Shown here one piece after another: positions 52,326 through 62,319 of a stretch of DNA of 64,000 nucleotides. The position numbers and the translations under genes are program-made. Within the stretch, counting starts at the first letter, position 1, and every line of letters begins with the position of its first letter. Below the pieces are notes generated by a model. That model had not been told where the DNA came from and searched no databases. It saw only the letters and a list, made by a program, of their open reading frames with translations. This stretch comes from JBKCUI01 sp052161625 (GTDB taxonomy: Bacteria > Planctomycetota > Planctomycetia > Pirellulales > Pirellulaceae), in NCBI GenBank assembly GCA_052161625.1, contig CP197412.1. One strand, given 5' to 3'.

Positions 52326-55300
52326 ATGGGACGAATGGAAATAGGATTCGAAACCCCGTGGGCGCTTCTGCTGCTGGTGGTAATTCCCATCACCTGGTGG
52401 ATCGGTAGGCGTTCTCTGGCCGGATTGGGGCCATGGAGGCGATCGCTGGCCCTCGTCTTTCGTTCGTTGGTGTTACTGCTGATCGTACTCGCGATCGCGG
52501 GAGTGCAATGGATTTGGTCGAGCGACCGTTTGACGGTCATCTATCTGTTAGACCAAAGCGATTCGATCCCGATCGCCAAGCGGCAATTGATGCTTGATTA
52601 TGCAATCGAAAGTGTGAAGAAGCATCGCAGGACCAATCGCAACGATCGAGCTGGACTCATCATTTTTGGTCGGGAAGCATCGATCGAACTTCCACCCCTC
52701 GACGAGGACTTGCCGAACATTTCCCGTCCTGAAGCGAATGTCGGGAGAACCGATGCAACGAACCTGGAAAGCGCTCTCAAATTAGCGCAGGCGAGTTTTC
52801 TCGAGGATTCATCCAAACGGATCGTGATCCTGACCGATGGCAATCAAACGCTTGGGTCCGCGGAATCGACCGCCCAACGCTTGGCTGAAAATGGTATCGG
52901 TATCGATGTCGTTCCAATACGTTTGGATTCGAACACGGAGATCCTTGTCGAAAAGATCGATATACCCGGTTTTGTTCGAGAAGGCCAAACCGTCGACGCC
53001 CGAGTCGTCATCAATCGATACAACGAGTCGGGAAAGGATGAACCGATCGACGGTCGGTTGAAGGTGGTGCGTCGAATCGGGAATCAAACGGAAGTTCTCG
53101 CAGATGCCCCCTACCAGCTCGATCGCGACACCAATGTCATACCCATTCCTCACAAGATTGAGACGAATGCGGGCTTTGTTTACGAAGCGGAGTTTATTCC
53201 CGACGACAAGTCGAGCGATACGATCCCTCAGAACAATAAAGCGACAGCGTTTACCTACGCGCGAGGCAAGGGACGCGTGATGTTGATCGAGGATGCGAAC
53301 CGTCCGGGGGAATATCAGAGCTTGATCGAATCCCTTCGACGGAACGATTTGGAAGTGGACGCGAGAACGACGTCGACCATGTTCACCAGTCTGATCGAGT
53401 TGCAGAGCTACGACGCTGTCATCTTAGCGGGCACCCCTCGCACCACGGGAGATGAGTCGACACAAGTCGTCGCGTTTAGCGATGACCAGGTCAACATGTT
53501 GGTGCAGAGTGTGCAGCAGTTTGGGATGGGGATCGTAATGATCGGGGGTCCGGAGGCGTTTGGGGCCGGAGGGTGGACCAACTCCAAGTTGGAGGAGGCC
53601 ATGCCTGTGAACTTCGCGATCAAGAACAGCAAGATCGAAGCCGTCGGCGCGCTGGCCATGGTCATGCATGCGTCTGAGATGGAGCGAGGAAATTACTGGC
53701 AGAAGATGATCGGCAAAGCAGCACTCGATGCGCTCGGTCCGCAAGATTATTGCGGAGTCGTTCAGTACGACATGTCGGGGGACAAGTGGCTTTGGGGGGA
53801 GAAGACGGGGATGCTCAAGGTGGGGGAGAACCGGTCCGCCATGCGCACGAAGATCAACAATATGATCCCCGGGGATATGCCGAATTTCGATTCCTCCCTC
53901 AGCATGGCTCTCGCTTCGCTCAAAACCGTACCTGCATCGCTCAAGCATATGATCGTGATCAGCGATGGTGACCCCGCACAAGCCTCGAACTCCGTGTTGA
54001 GCGGATACGCGTCGGCGCAAATCAAGATTTCGACGGTTGCCGTGGGAACGCACGGCCCCGCAGGGCATGCGGAGCTGAAGCGGATCGCTAACAAGACGGG
54101 TGGCAATTACTATGTGGTCACCAACCCCAATGCCTTGCCACGGATCTTCATGCGCGAGGCGCGGCGGGTAGCAAAGCCCTTGGTCTACGAGCCCGAAGGT
54201 GGAGTGACGCCTTATGTCCAGTCTCCCCATGAGATCTTGTCGGGCTTGCCTCGCAACCTTCCACCGATCAGCGGTTTCGTGTTCACGGAGCTGAAGGAAA
54301 GCCCGCTCGTCGAAGTGCCGATTCTCTCGCCGAAACCGGACGAAAAAGAGAACGCCTCGATCCTGGCGACTTGGACGTATGGGCTTGGTCGAACCGCCGT
54401 CGTGTCGACCGATGCGGGACATCGATGGGCCAAGGATTGGGTCGATTCTGGGTTTTACGACCAGTTCTATTCCCAATTGGTCCGATGGGTCATGCGCCCT
54501 TCGGCTGACGATGGGAAGTACTCCATTGCCACAAACATGAAGGATGGTCGAGTGCAGATCGTCGTGACGGCGCTCGATAGCGAAGATGGGTTTTTGAATT
54601 ACCTCGATATGGGGGCGATTGCGGTCGGGCCCGATTTGCAGCCAGTCAATGTTGCGATGAAACAAACCGCGCCCGGTCGTTATGTCGGTGAGATGGTGCC
54701 TGATCAAGCGGGCAGCTATATGCTGAGTGTCATTCCGGGGCCAAACAAACCACCGATTACAACCGGGATCACGATTCCTTTTTCGGATGAATACCGTGTT
54801 CGGCAAGCAAATATGAGGCTATTACGTCAGCTTGCTGAAAACAAACCGGTCGGTGGCGAAGGGGGACTTTTGGAAGAGTCGCTTGAAACCGAGTCCATGG
54901 AACGAATCGTACAAATGGATACGTATCGACCGGGATTGCCACCCGCGAAAAGTTTAAAGGATGTTTGGCCCTTTGCCGTCGCCATTGGAGCCACGTTTTT
55001 CTTCGCCGATGTGTTCGTACGCCGTGTCGCGATCGATCTCATCCAGCCCATTCAGAAGCTAGCGAGCTGTTTCTCGGGTAAAGAAATCCGCGAGGTAGAT
55101 TTGCAACGTGCTAAGAGTTTGGAGAGGCTCCGTTCAAGCAAGAGCGGTGTCGCGGAGGATATGAATCGACAAATCGCCAATACGACATTCTCCGAAACGA
55201 CGTTCGACTCCGAGTCGTCCAGTGCTAAAGACCTGTTCAATCCTTCATCGCCCAAATCCCCTTCTAACAATGCCCCGTCCGCCTCTGCACCGTCGATGCA

Positions 55301-55370
55301 GCCCGAAGAAGAAACCAGTTATACTTCTCGGCTGCTAGAAGCGAAACGCAAGGCGAAGAAACAACCCTGA
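52326..55370 (+). CDS. VWA-domain membrane protein (BatA/glutamine-amidotransferase-like)
   Basis: A 1014-aa protein. Two N-terminal membrane helices (about 10-55, ETPWALLLLVVIPITWWIG and SLVLLLIVLAIAGVQWIW) precede VWA domains. The first has TVIYLLDQSDSIP with the MIDAS-like DQSDS pattern; the second has GVVQYDMSGDKWLWG and KHMIVISDGDPAQASNSV. Between them is a class-I amidotransferase-like fold (GRVMLIEDANRPGEYQSLIE, QFGMGIVMIGGPEAFGAGG). The C-terminus is Ser/Pro-rich. It is translationally coupled to the MoxR ATPase gene (TGA/ATGA), the usual VWA-MoxR chaperone pairing. The ATG at 52326 follows TATC; an earlier ATG lies in non-homologous sequence. Confidence 0.85.
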   Translation: MGRMEIGFETPWALLLLVVIPITWWIGRRSLAGLGPWRRSLALVFRSLVLLLIVLAIAGVQWIWSSDRLTVIYLLDQSDSIPIAKRQLMLDYAIESVKKHRRTNRNDRAGLIIFGREASIELPPLDEDLPNISRPEANVGRTDATNLESALKLAQASFLEDSSKRIVILTDGNQTLGSAESTAQRLAENGIGIDVVPIRLDSNTEILVEKIDIPGFVREGQTVDARVVINRYNESGKDEPIDGRLKVVRRIGNQTEVLADAPYQLDRDTNVIPIPHKIETNAGFVYEAEFIPDDKSSDTIPQNNKATAFTYARGKGRVMLIEDANRPGEYQSLIESLRRNDLEVDARTTSTMFTSLIELQSYDAVILAGTPRTTGDESTQVVAFSDDQVNMLVQSVQQFGMGIVMIGGPEAFGAGGWTNSKLEEAMPVNFAIKNSKIEAVGALAMVMHASEMERGNYWQKMIGKAALDALGPQDYCGVVQYDMSGDKWLWGEKTGMLKVGENRSAMRTKINNMIPGDMPNFDSSLSMALASLKTVPASLKHMIVISDGDPAQASNSVLSGYASAQIKISTVAVGTHGPAGHAELKRIANKTGGNYYVVTNPNALPRIFMREARRVAKPLVYEPEGGVTPYVQSPHEILSGLPRNLPPISGFVFTELKESPLVEVPILSPKPDEKENASILATWTYGLGRTAVVSTDAGHRWAKDWVDSGFYDQFYSQLVRWVMRPSADDGKYSIATNMKDGRVQIVVTALDSEDGFLNYLDMGAIAVGPDLQPVNVAMKQTAPGRYVGEMVPDQAGSYMLSVIPGPNKPPITTGITIPFSDEYRVRQANMRLLRQLAENKPVGGEGGLLEESLETESMERIVQMDTYRPGLPPAKSLKDVWPFAVAIGATFFFADVFVRRVAIDLIQPIQKLASCFSGKEIREVDLQRAKSLERLRSSKSGVAEDMNRQIANTTFSETTFDSESSSAKDLFNPSSPKSPSNNAPSASAPSMQPEEETSYTSRLLEAKRKAKKQP

Positions 55371-56395
55371 TGACTGAGGACTCCATGAGTAATGTCGCTG
55401 AATCGATGCAACAAGAAGCCGATCGCTTTCGCAATCGCTACGCCGCTGTTCGCGAGCAGATAGGCCGCGTCATCGTGGGACACGATGACATCGTCAACGG
55501 CGTATTGACCGCGATGTTCGTCGGTGGGCATTGTCTGCTCGAAGGCGTACCAGGGCTTGGCAAGACGATGTTGATCAAGACGCTTTCGGAAACCTTGTCG
55601 CTCGACTTCAATCGGATTCAGTTCACACCCGACTTGATGCCCTCCGATATCCTCGGGACCAATATGATTGTGGAGAACGATGGTCGCCGTGAATTTCAAT
55701 TCCAGCGGGGACCGATCTTTACACAGATCTGTTTGGCGGACGAGATCAACCGAGCCACTCCGAAGACCCAATCGGCGTTGCTCGAAACGATGCAGGAAGG
55801 AACCGTCACGGTCGCGGGGCACCGTTACGAGCTTCAAAAGCCCTTCTTTGTCCTGGCAACGCAAAACCCGATTGAACAAGAAGGGACCTATCCACTGCCT
55901 GAAGCGCAGTTGGACCGGTTCCTGTTCAAGTTAGTGGTGGGGTATTCCACGCGTGAAGAGCTCAATACGATCATCGATCGGACCACGCGTGGCGAGGTGA
56001 TCAAGCCTGAGAAGGTGATGGATGGCGAAGAGATTCGTCATTGGCAGGCATTGGTGCGGCAAGTTGTATTGGCCAAACACGTTCAGGATTACGCAGCCCG
56101 CCTCATCCTCGCGACGCATCCGGGTGGAAAGTTGGCTCCCGACATCACCAATCAATACATACGCTGGGGGGCCAGTCCACGCGGGGCTCAGACGATTGCA
56201 TTGGCCTCGAAGGTTCGGGCATTGCTCGATGGCCGATACAACGTCAGTTTCGAAGATGTACGACGTGTTTATTTGCCAGCCATGCGGCATCGGGTTTTAT
56301 TGAACTTCGAGGCCCAGGCTGAGGGGATCGAAACCGATCGCGTTCTGCTCGACATTCTCGAAAAGGTCTCCGAACGGGCTGACGATTTGAACTAG
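55370..56395 (+). CDS. MoxR-family AAA+ ATPase
   Basis: A 341-aa AAA+ protein. Walker A is GVPGLGKTMLIKTLS, Walker B ICLADEINRATP (DEIN box), sensor 1 FVLATQNPIEQEGTYPLPEA, arginine fingers AQLDRFLFKL, sensor 2 region SPRGAQTIALASKVRAL. MoxR ATPases act as maturation chaperones working with VWA proteins, here the upstream gene. The start overlaps the VWA stop by one base; an in-frame Met at 55385 (MSNVAES) is an alternative start. Its stop codon shares the CTAG tetranucleotide with the convergent esterase stop. Confidence 0.95.
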   Translation: MTEDSMSNVAESMQQEADRFRNRYAAVREQIGRVIVGHDDIVNGVLTAMFVGGHCLLEGVPGLGKTMLIKTLSETLSLDFNRIQFTPDLMPSDILGTNMIVENDGRREFQFQRGPIFTQICLADEINRATPKTQSALLETMQEGTVTVAGHRYELQKPFFVLATQNPIEQEGTYPLPEAQLDRFLFKLVVGYSTREELNTIIDRTTRGEVIKPEKVMDGEEIRHWQALVRQVVLAKHVQDYAARLILATHPGGKLAPDITNQYIRWGASPRGAQTIALASKVRALLDGRYNVSFEDVRRVYLPAMRHRVLLNFEAQAEGIETDRVLLDILEKVSERADDLN

Positions 56396-58863
56396 CGAGG
56401 CATATCGATTCGAACCCAGAAGGGATGCTGCCGATCGGCTCGCTCTCGGACGTCTCGCAACAAGGTTTTGGAATCGAATTTGGGCTCGATTCGTTTCGTC
56501 GGTCCTCCTTTGTGTCGGACGGTAATGATCTGAGTCATGTCGACCATGTCCGACGTCAAGTTGACCGTGTAACGATCGGCTGGAACGATTTCCAAGTCGA
56601 CCGTGTTGGATTCCTTCAAAATTCGGCTTTCGATCTTGTATTCGGAACCATCGCGATAGAGGAGCGGGTGGACTAGTTTATCTGCGAAGAGCTGCTCGGT
56701 CTCAAACCACCAGAAGTAACGGTCGCCGTGTCTCGCGGTCTTGACTTCAAATCGTTCGGGAGCGTAGTTCCTCACGTGACCCGGGGCATTCATCCACTCG
56801 ATCATGCGAGGCAATTCGTCTTGAAAGTGATCGAGGCCGCGGCCGCGATAGAGGGAAATCATCACATCGTAGTTCCGGTCCTTTAAGAGATTGTCCCAGA
56901 CGCGTTCATTCGCCATGTGGTGCGATTTGATCCCTTCTCGCGTTGCGATAGCGGTGAGTTCTCCATCGACGAAATAGAACGGGACGTATCGTGTGTTCGG
57001 CCAATACTGCTTGACGTATTTATCGACGGTGCCACATATTGCGAGGCAGCCGGCCCAAAGGTCTGGGTGGGCGAGGGCGATGTCCCATGCACCGGTACCT
57101 CCCGATTCATGCCCCGATAGAAAGACGCGATCGGTATCGATGCTGAATCGTCGCTTGGCATCGAACAGCGAGCTCAAGACAAACATGTGTTCGTCTTCGG
57201 TGTAGTTGTAGTTCGGCATCGTGGTTCGACCCCAACTGGGAGCAATCACGATGTAGCCATTCTTCGATGCTTCTCCCCAGCAGCGTTGATTGGAGGGGTC
57301 GACTGGTCCGCACCACCAATTGATCTGGTCCTCGGGGGTTGAGATATCCCCGTGCATGGTGACCACGCATGGATAGCGTCGGTAGGGGTTGTACTCAGGG
57401 GGGAGCTGTACGAGATAGGATGCGGACTGACCTTGCAATCGACCTCGCAATGGGACTTCTAGCAAGTAGCGTCCAGGAATGATGGTCTCGGCAATTTGTT
57501 CGGGCTGATTGGGGTCTGGGATCGATCGAAAGGGATAGAGATTCGCATCGGGGGTAGCGACTGGAGGCGCCATGGACGCAACGATCTTCGACGCGTACCG
57601 AGGTGTTCCCGCCTCCAGTTTGGCCAGCTCCTCCAATAATTGATCATTGCGCGTGGGTGCACCCAAGTAATCCTGAATGATCCGCCGGGCTTTGACCGCC
57701 GAAGCGATGAGCGAAATGTTGTCATCGGCGCTACCGGGCCCCAAGATCCAGCCGCCGATGGCCAATGCGGCTCGCAATTCCGGTTTCGTGTTCTGCCTTA
57801 ATCGTCGGTAGTCGGCGAAGCGTTCCGAAGTGTCAGGAGTCAAGAATCGTTGGATTTCGTCCGCGAGCGGTTTCAATTCCGTTTGGATGGTTGGATCTTT
57901 GATTAGTTCTAAATCCTCGCGAATCCACTGCATCACGGTATCGAGTTCGCTCTTCTCTTCGGCGATCAGTTCTTTCTGACGCTCCACCTTGAGTTTGGTC
58001 TCGAGGGATAATAGCTCGTAGTCGAAGCTATCCAAGACCCGTTTGGCGAAGGCATGCTGTCCGGCGCGGCGTTTGGCGATGTCGGCGATGGTGAACAGCT
58101 GATCTGCGGCCAACTGGTCGTATCGCTTCAAGCTCGAGCGATTGTTCTCAAGCTCGGGGAACTTTTGCATCGCGTAGACCAGCATCTCGCGGGCTTCGGT
58201 GTAGCGTTTGGCCGTTTCGTAGAGTTCGACAATGTCCAAGTACGATCGCGCTTTGGTAGGGTCTGCGTTTCGCAAGAGGATGGCTCGAAGAGTATCGGGG
58301 GGGATAGCGTCGAGAGAGAGTCGCATGTCCCACGCAAAGTCTCCCTCGGCACCTTGTAGACCCTCGACCCGGACGTAGCTCGGTGCGATTTCCGTGATTC
58401 CCTGGACCGCGATCTTTCCGTCGCTGAATCGATAGAAACGGCGGCCGAGATCGCTGAACTCAAAAGGTTGCGGTGTTTCTGCAAAGGCCGTGATGGGTTG
58501 CGAGCGGCGCGTATCGGCGGCACGATCTTTGTTGGGTAGTTCAATTTTGACTTGAGGGCGAGCGATGGTCCATCGTTCGTTGTTTCCGTCGGTGATTTGC
58601 ATCCGATGGAAGTAGATACGACGCAAATCGTCATCCGCCTCCACAATCACCTTGGCTCCTCCCATGGCGCTGCTATTGATGGATGCTTCTTTCTTGATCG
58701 AATCGATATCGGATCGGAGAGCCGGGCCGATTGTGATACCGTTGTTGAGGGTAAAGTAGACGCGGTTTTGTCCGAGGGAGTACGAGGGGATAGCCAATGC
58801 GCTCGCCAGTGCGACGGCTGTGGTCCAGCATCTCTTTGCCAACAGATTCGATCTGGTCTGCAT
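56392..58863 (-). CDS. Exported alpha/beta-hydrolase (esterase-type)
   Basis: An 823-aa protein from the ATG at 58863, which opens a basic signal peptide (RSNLLAKRCWTTAVALASA, cleavage near YSLGQ); the frame is open further but the upstream text is not protein-like. Residues about 20-450 form a planctomycete N-terminal region with helical repeats. Residues about 480-820 are an alpha/beta hydrolase: catalytic Ser in FLSGHESGGTGAWDIALAHP, and likely His/Asp later (RGLDHFQDELPRMIEWMNAP). Resembles exported esterases/depolymerases; substrate unknown. Its stop overlaps the convergent MoxR stop by 4 bp. Confidence 0.8.
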   Translation of the reverse strand: MQTRSNLLAKRCWTTAVALASALAIPSYSLGQNRVYFTLNNGITIGPALRSDIDSIKKEASINSSAMGGAKVIVEADDDLRRIYFHRMQITDGNNERWTIARPQVKIELPNKDRAADTRRSQPITAFAETPQPFEFSDLGRRFYRFSDGKIAVQGITEIAPSYVRVEGLQGAEGDFAWDMRLSLDAIPPDTLRAILLRNADPTKARSYLDIVELYETAKRYTEAREMLVYAMQKFPELENNRSSLKRYDQLAADQLFTIADIAKRRAGQHAFAKRVLDSFDYELLSLETKLKVERQKELIAEEKSELDTVMQWIREDLELIKDPTIQTELKPLADEIQRFLTPDTSERFADYRRLRQNTKPELRAALAIGGWILGPGSADDNISLIASAVKARRIIQDYLGAPTRNDQLLEELAKLEAGTPRYASKIVASMAPPVATPDANLYPFRSIPDPNQPEQIAETIIPGRYLLEVPLRGRLQGQSASYLVQLPPEYNPYRRYPCVVTMHGDISTPEDQINWWCGPVDPSNQRCWGEASKNGYIVIAPSWGRTTMPNYNYTEDEHMFVLSSLFDAKRRFSIDTDRVFLSGHESGGTGAWDIALAHPDLWAGCLAICGTVDKYVKQYWPNTRYVPFYFVDGELTAIATREGIKSHHMANERVWDNLLKDRNYDVMISLYRGRGLDHFQDELPRMIEWMNAPGHVRNYAPERFEVKTARHGDRYFWWFETEQLFADKLVHPLLYRDGSEYKIESRILKESNTVDLEIVPADRYTVNLTSDMVDMTQIITVRHKGGPTKRIEPKFDSKTLLRDVRERADRQHPFWVRIDMPR

Positions 58864-59051
58864 AAAAAACCTCAACGGACTCTTCGTGCCATCGCTGACG
58901 GATTCATTGGTACAGCTCCGACAATCGCTACCGAGCGACCTGGAGTACCCCGGTCGCCCTGCCAGGGACATTTCCCTGACCTTCCTGACTGTACATCTTG
59001 CTGAGTCGCTCGGTTCTGCTTTTTTGCTGGATCTCCGTCGATTGCTGCAAA

Positions 59052-61220
59052 TTACTTGAGTCCGCGTCGCTCCAGCAATGCGTCGACCGTTGGTTCTTTG
59101 CCACGGAAATCGATGTACTGCTTCATGACTTCCCGGGATCCGCCGCGAGACAGTACGGTTTCTCGAAGCTTTCGACCATTTTCGGGCGTGAGGCCACCAT
59201 TGGCCCGCATGTGGGCAAAGGCGTCCGCTGCCAGGACTTCGCTCCAGAGATACGCGTAGTAGCCCGCCGAGTACCCGCCGGACCAAACGTGGGCAAAGTA
59301 GGAAGTTCGGTAGCGTGGCGGAACCGGTTTGTAGTCGACGCCATATCGCGCCAGCAATTCTCGCTCGAACGACTCGACATCTGAGATCGAAGCGCCGGGA
59401 CCTACCGAATGCCAGCCTAGGTCGAGCAACGCAGCCGATAGATATTCCAAGGTCTCGTAGCCCTTGTTGAACTTGTTCGCGACAATACTCTTGTTCAGAA
59501 GTTCCACAGGAAGGGATTCTCCCGTCTTGTAGTGTTTGGCGTAGTTGGCCAACACCTCGGGATCGATGGCCCAATCTTCATGAAAGGTCGACGGGAACTC
59601 GACATAGTCGCGCGGTACCGACGTTCCAGAAAGGAGCGGGTACTCCACGTTCGAGAAGAGACCGTGTACGCCATGCCCCAGTTCGTGGAACATGGTCATG
59701 ACGTGGTCCAAACTCAAAAGGGTTGGCTCTCCGGCTGCGGGCTGCGGGATATTCATCACATTGACGACCACCGGCAATTGATGAAGCAGTTTTGATTGAT
59801 TGACGAACGCGTCCATCCAGGCCCCACCCCGTTTGGAGTCGCGTTGGTAGTAGTCGGCGTAAAAGAGACCGATCGGTTTTCCGTCCTTCGAAAGGACATC
59901 GAAAACGCGCACCGAAGGATGATAGACAGGGAGATCCTTTCGTTCGCGAAACTCGACTCCGTAGAGCTTTCCAAACGTGTAGAAGACACCTTTGTGAAGC
60001 ACATTCTCCAATTCGAAATAAGGTTTGATCAAACCCTCGTCGACTTGGTACTTCTCCGCCCGTACCTTCTCTGCGTAATGCTCCCAATCCCAAGGCTGTA
60101 CGTCGTCTGCAATTCCATCCTTCTTCATGGCAGCGGCAATTTCGCTCGCCTCCGCCTTTGCTTTGGCAACCACTCCAGGCACCAAATCCTGCAGCATCTT
60201 GAAAGCGGCTTCTGGCGTGGCGGCCATCTGGTTTTCTAAAGTAAACGCGGCATGGCTTGCATAGCCTAAGATCTTCGCTCGTTCGGCGCGGAGCTTCGCC
60301 AGCTCCAGAACGAGGGGACGGTTGTCGAGGCCACCGTTTTCTCCGAGTCCTCGATTGGCGGAGGCTTCCCAAACTTTCTTTCTCGTATCGCGGTTCTTCA
60401 ACGAGATAAGGACCGGTTGACGGGTGGTGTTGGTGATCGTGAGCAGATACTTCCCTTCGCGTCCCTTCTCTTTGGCTGCTTCCGCCGCTGCAGCGACATC
60501 CGCGTCCGACATGCCTGTCAATTGGGCCGCGTCGTCGATCCAGACCGAACGCTCCTTGGTCAGGGCCAGCAGGTTGTTCTGAAACAGAGTCGTTAAGGAC
60601 GAGAGACGTTCGTTGATTTCGCGGATTCTCTTTTGCTCTTGATCGTTGAGTTTGGCTCCTGCGCGGACGAAGCTTTCGTAGTATTCCTTGAGCAGTCGTT
60701 GCTGTTCTTCATTCCAGTCGCGAAAGGACTGCCGATTATTCCAAAGCGTTTCAACGCGTGTGAACAGCGTTTTGTTGAGGTAGATGTCGTCGTAGTGGGA
60801 GGCCAGCTTGGGGGCGATCTCCTCTTCGATCGACTGGATTTTCTCGTTGGTATGGGCGGATGCCAAGTTAAAGAAGACGGCTTGGACACGGCGCAGCGTC
60901 TCTCCTGTTTTCTCCAACGCGACCAGTGTATTCTCGAAGGTGGGAGCAGCCTTCGTATCTGCAATCGCTTGGACTTGTTCGATTTGTTCCCGCATGCCCG
61001 CATCGAAGGCTGGTAGGAAGTGTTCGTCCTGGATCTTGCCAAACTCCGGTGCCAAAAGGGGCAAGGAGCTAGGAACCAACAGAGGATTGGAATTGGTCAT
61101 AGAAGCAAAGCGAAGGGTGGATGGCTGGTTCAAGTTGGGTTGAATCAAGTCTTGGGCGAAGGAAGGAAGGGATGGCAGTAGGGTGGCTGCTGCGAGCCAT
61201 TGGATTATTCGACCTCGCAT
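59052..61220 (-). CDS. M3-family oligopeptidase (Dcp/OpdA type), exported
   Basis: A 722-aa zinc metallopeptidase with a short leader (residues 1-26, GRIIQWLAAATLLPSLPSFA) implying export. The zinc site MFHELGHGVHGLFSNVEYPL gives HExxH plus the downstream Glu ligand region, in the M3 family that cleaves small peptides (oligopeptidase A or dipeptidyl carboxypeptidase). Conserved N-terminal pattern LLAPEFGKIQDEHFLPAFDA and a C-terminal FRGKEPTVDALLERRGL end fit the family length. It starts about 190 bp after the esterase gene with the same orientation. Confidence 0.9.
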   Translation of the reverse strand: MRGRIIQWLAAATLLPSLPSFAQDLIQPNLNQPSTLRFASMTNSNPLLVPSSLPLLAPEFGKIQDEHFLPAFDAGMREQIEQVQAIADTKAAPTFENTLVALEKTGETLRRVQAVFFNLASAHTNEKIQSIEEEIAPKLASHYDDIYLNKTLFTRVETLWNNRQSFRDWNEEQQRLLKEYYESFVRAGAKLNDQEQKRIREINERLSSLTTLFQNNLLALTKERSVWIDDAAQLTGMSDADVAAAAEAAKEKGREGKYLLTITNTTRQPVLISLKNRDTRKKVWEASANRGLGENGGLDNRPLVLELAKLRAERAKILGYASHAAFTLENQMAATPEAAFKMLQDLVPGVVAKAKAEASEIAAAMKKDGIADDVQPWDWEHYAEKVRAEKYQVDEGLIKPYFELENVLHKGVFYTFGKLYGVEFRERKDLPVYHPSVRVFDVLSKDGKPIGLFYADYYQRDSKRGGAWMDAFVNQSKLLHQLPVVVNVMNIPQPAAGEPTLLSLDHVMTMFHELGHGVHGLFSNVEYPLLSGTSVPRDYVEFPSTFHEDWAIDPEVLANYAKHYKTGESLPVELLNKSIVANKFNKGYETLEYLSAALLDLGWHSVGPGASISDVESFERELLARYGVDYKPVPPRYRTSYFAHVWSGGYSAGYYAYLWSEVLAADAFAHMRANGGLTPENGRKLRETVLSRGGSREVMKQYIDFRGKEPTVDALLERRGLK

Positions 61221-61517
61221 CACGGCGAAACTCCTTCTGGGATAGTGAAGTAATCGTTGATAGAATTGACCATAGCAATCCGGCCCCAAGAAACTCCGGA
61301 TCGGAATGCGTCAATGATAGCGGAAAATACCAGGATCGCCTCGTGTTCCCGATGATATGAGCTTCTCTGGTGGTTCGGAAAGTTTGGGCTGTTCAATTTC
61401 ACGAGATTTCTCTCCTGCTCCACGCAAGCGTTGCCTGTCGGAAGTAGCCGGGCGTGTCCGTTCAAGTCTGCTACAATAACGAAACTTTTGAAAGCGCCAT
61501 AATAAAGGAGTATTATC
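61221..61517. other. Divergent intergenic region
   Basis: About 300 bp between the peptidase and the exported hypothetical gene, so it holds both promoters. AAAGGAG at 61504-61510, 7 bp before the next ATG, is a strong ribosome site. No further element identified. Confidence 0.4.
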
Positions 61518-62315
61518 ATGTTTCTGACCGTGATGGGGGCACTTTGTCTTGTTTTCGCAGTGACATTCGCGCAAGACAGCGATTCAACCGCGTTGTATGC
61601 GACAGTCGCAAATCGATTTGGTTGGTTCCCAACTATTAATGTCGAGAAAGCCGAGGGTTCAGCCCCCGAGCTTCGTGGTTATCAAGAGTGGGATGAGTTT
61701 AAGAAACTTACACTTGCCGTTTCCAAAGAGTGTGAACTCCACCAAGCAAAGTTCTCCAAGGAACTGAAAAGCGCAAGATCGAACCAAGAAAAAGAGGTTG
61801 TGGTTCGAAGCTACGTGCTCGAGTCACAAGAACGTGGTCGGAAGTATTTTCATATGGTCGATGAGCTTTTGGATCCTTCACAAAGGCTGAAGATTGTTCA
61901 GACTGGCATGCGGGAATCAGCCCATTGGGTCTTTGATCCCTGGGTGAACGATGCGATTGGTGTCGATGCAAGCGGGCTTGATTCCATTCGTAAGCTTTCC
62001 GACGAGCGTTTGAGTGAGTTATTAAGCAAGATTTCAGATGGCTTCGGTCTAAAGTTGACGAATCAAGAAATCAACATTTCGGAAAGTCTTGAACAATTGC
62101 AGACGGTGACCAAATACTTGAAATTGCTCAATAGGCAGCAACAGGGTTTTGCCCTGTCGATTGTGCTTTCGGTTCCCCACGATGCAAATAATAAAGCTAT
62201 TGAACGCACGCTTCGAAGTCGATTGGTTGCCAGGTGGAAAGAGACGGATGAAAGGGCTCGTATTGAAAAAGCCGTTTCTGAACTCATTTCCGTTCTAGCA
62301 GACGACAAAGAATAG
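61518..62315 (+). CDS. Exported hypothetical protein
   Basis: A 265-aa protein with a short signal peptide (MFLTVMGALCLVFAVTFAQ) and a strong ribosome site. The body is mostly helical and charged (EFKKLTLAVSKECELHQAKF, SDERLSELLSKISDGFGLKL), probably an all-alpha periplasmic protein. I recognise no family. It is followed by a small membrane protein with a 4-bp gap, so the pair is likely co-transcribed. Confidence 0.7.
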   Translation: MFLTVMGALCLVFAVTFAQDSDSTALYATVANRFGWFPTINVEKAEGSAPELRGYQEWDEFKKLTLAVSKECELHQAKFSKELKSARSNQEKEVVVRSYVLESQERGRKYFHMVDELLDPSQRLKIVQTGMRESAHWVFDPWVNDAIGVDASGLDSIRKLSDERLSELLSKISDGFGLKLTNQEINISESLEQLQTVTKYLKLLNRQQQGFALSIVLSVPHDANNKAIERTLRSRLVARWKETDERARIEKAVSELISVLADDKE

Positions 62316-62319
62316 GGAC

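Noticed and set aside
53424..54806. A 460-codon open frame on the minus strand inside the VWA protein gene
   Set aside because: The plus strand carries clear VWA, amidotransferase-like and TM features in a coherent 1014-aa protein coupled to MoxR. The antisense frame has no domain and an Arg/His-rich composition typical of a shadow.
59578..60372. A 264-codon minus-strand frame inside the M3 peptidase gene
   Set aside because: Out of frame with the peptidase, which has the zinc motif and full family length; the alternative shows no features.
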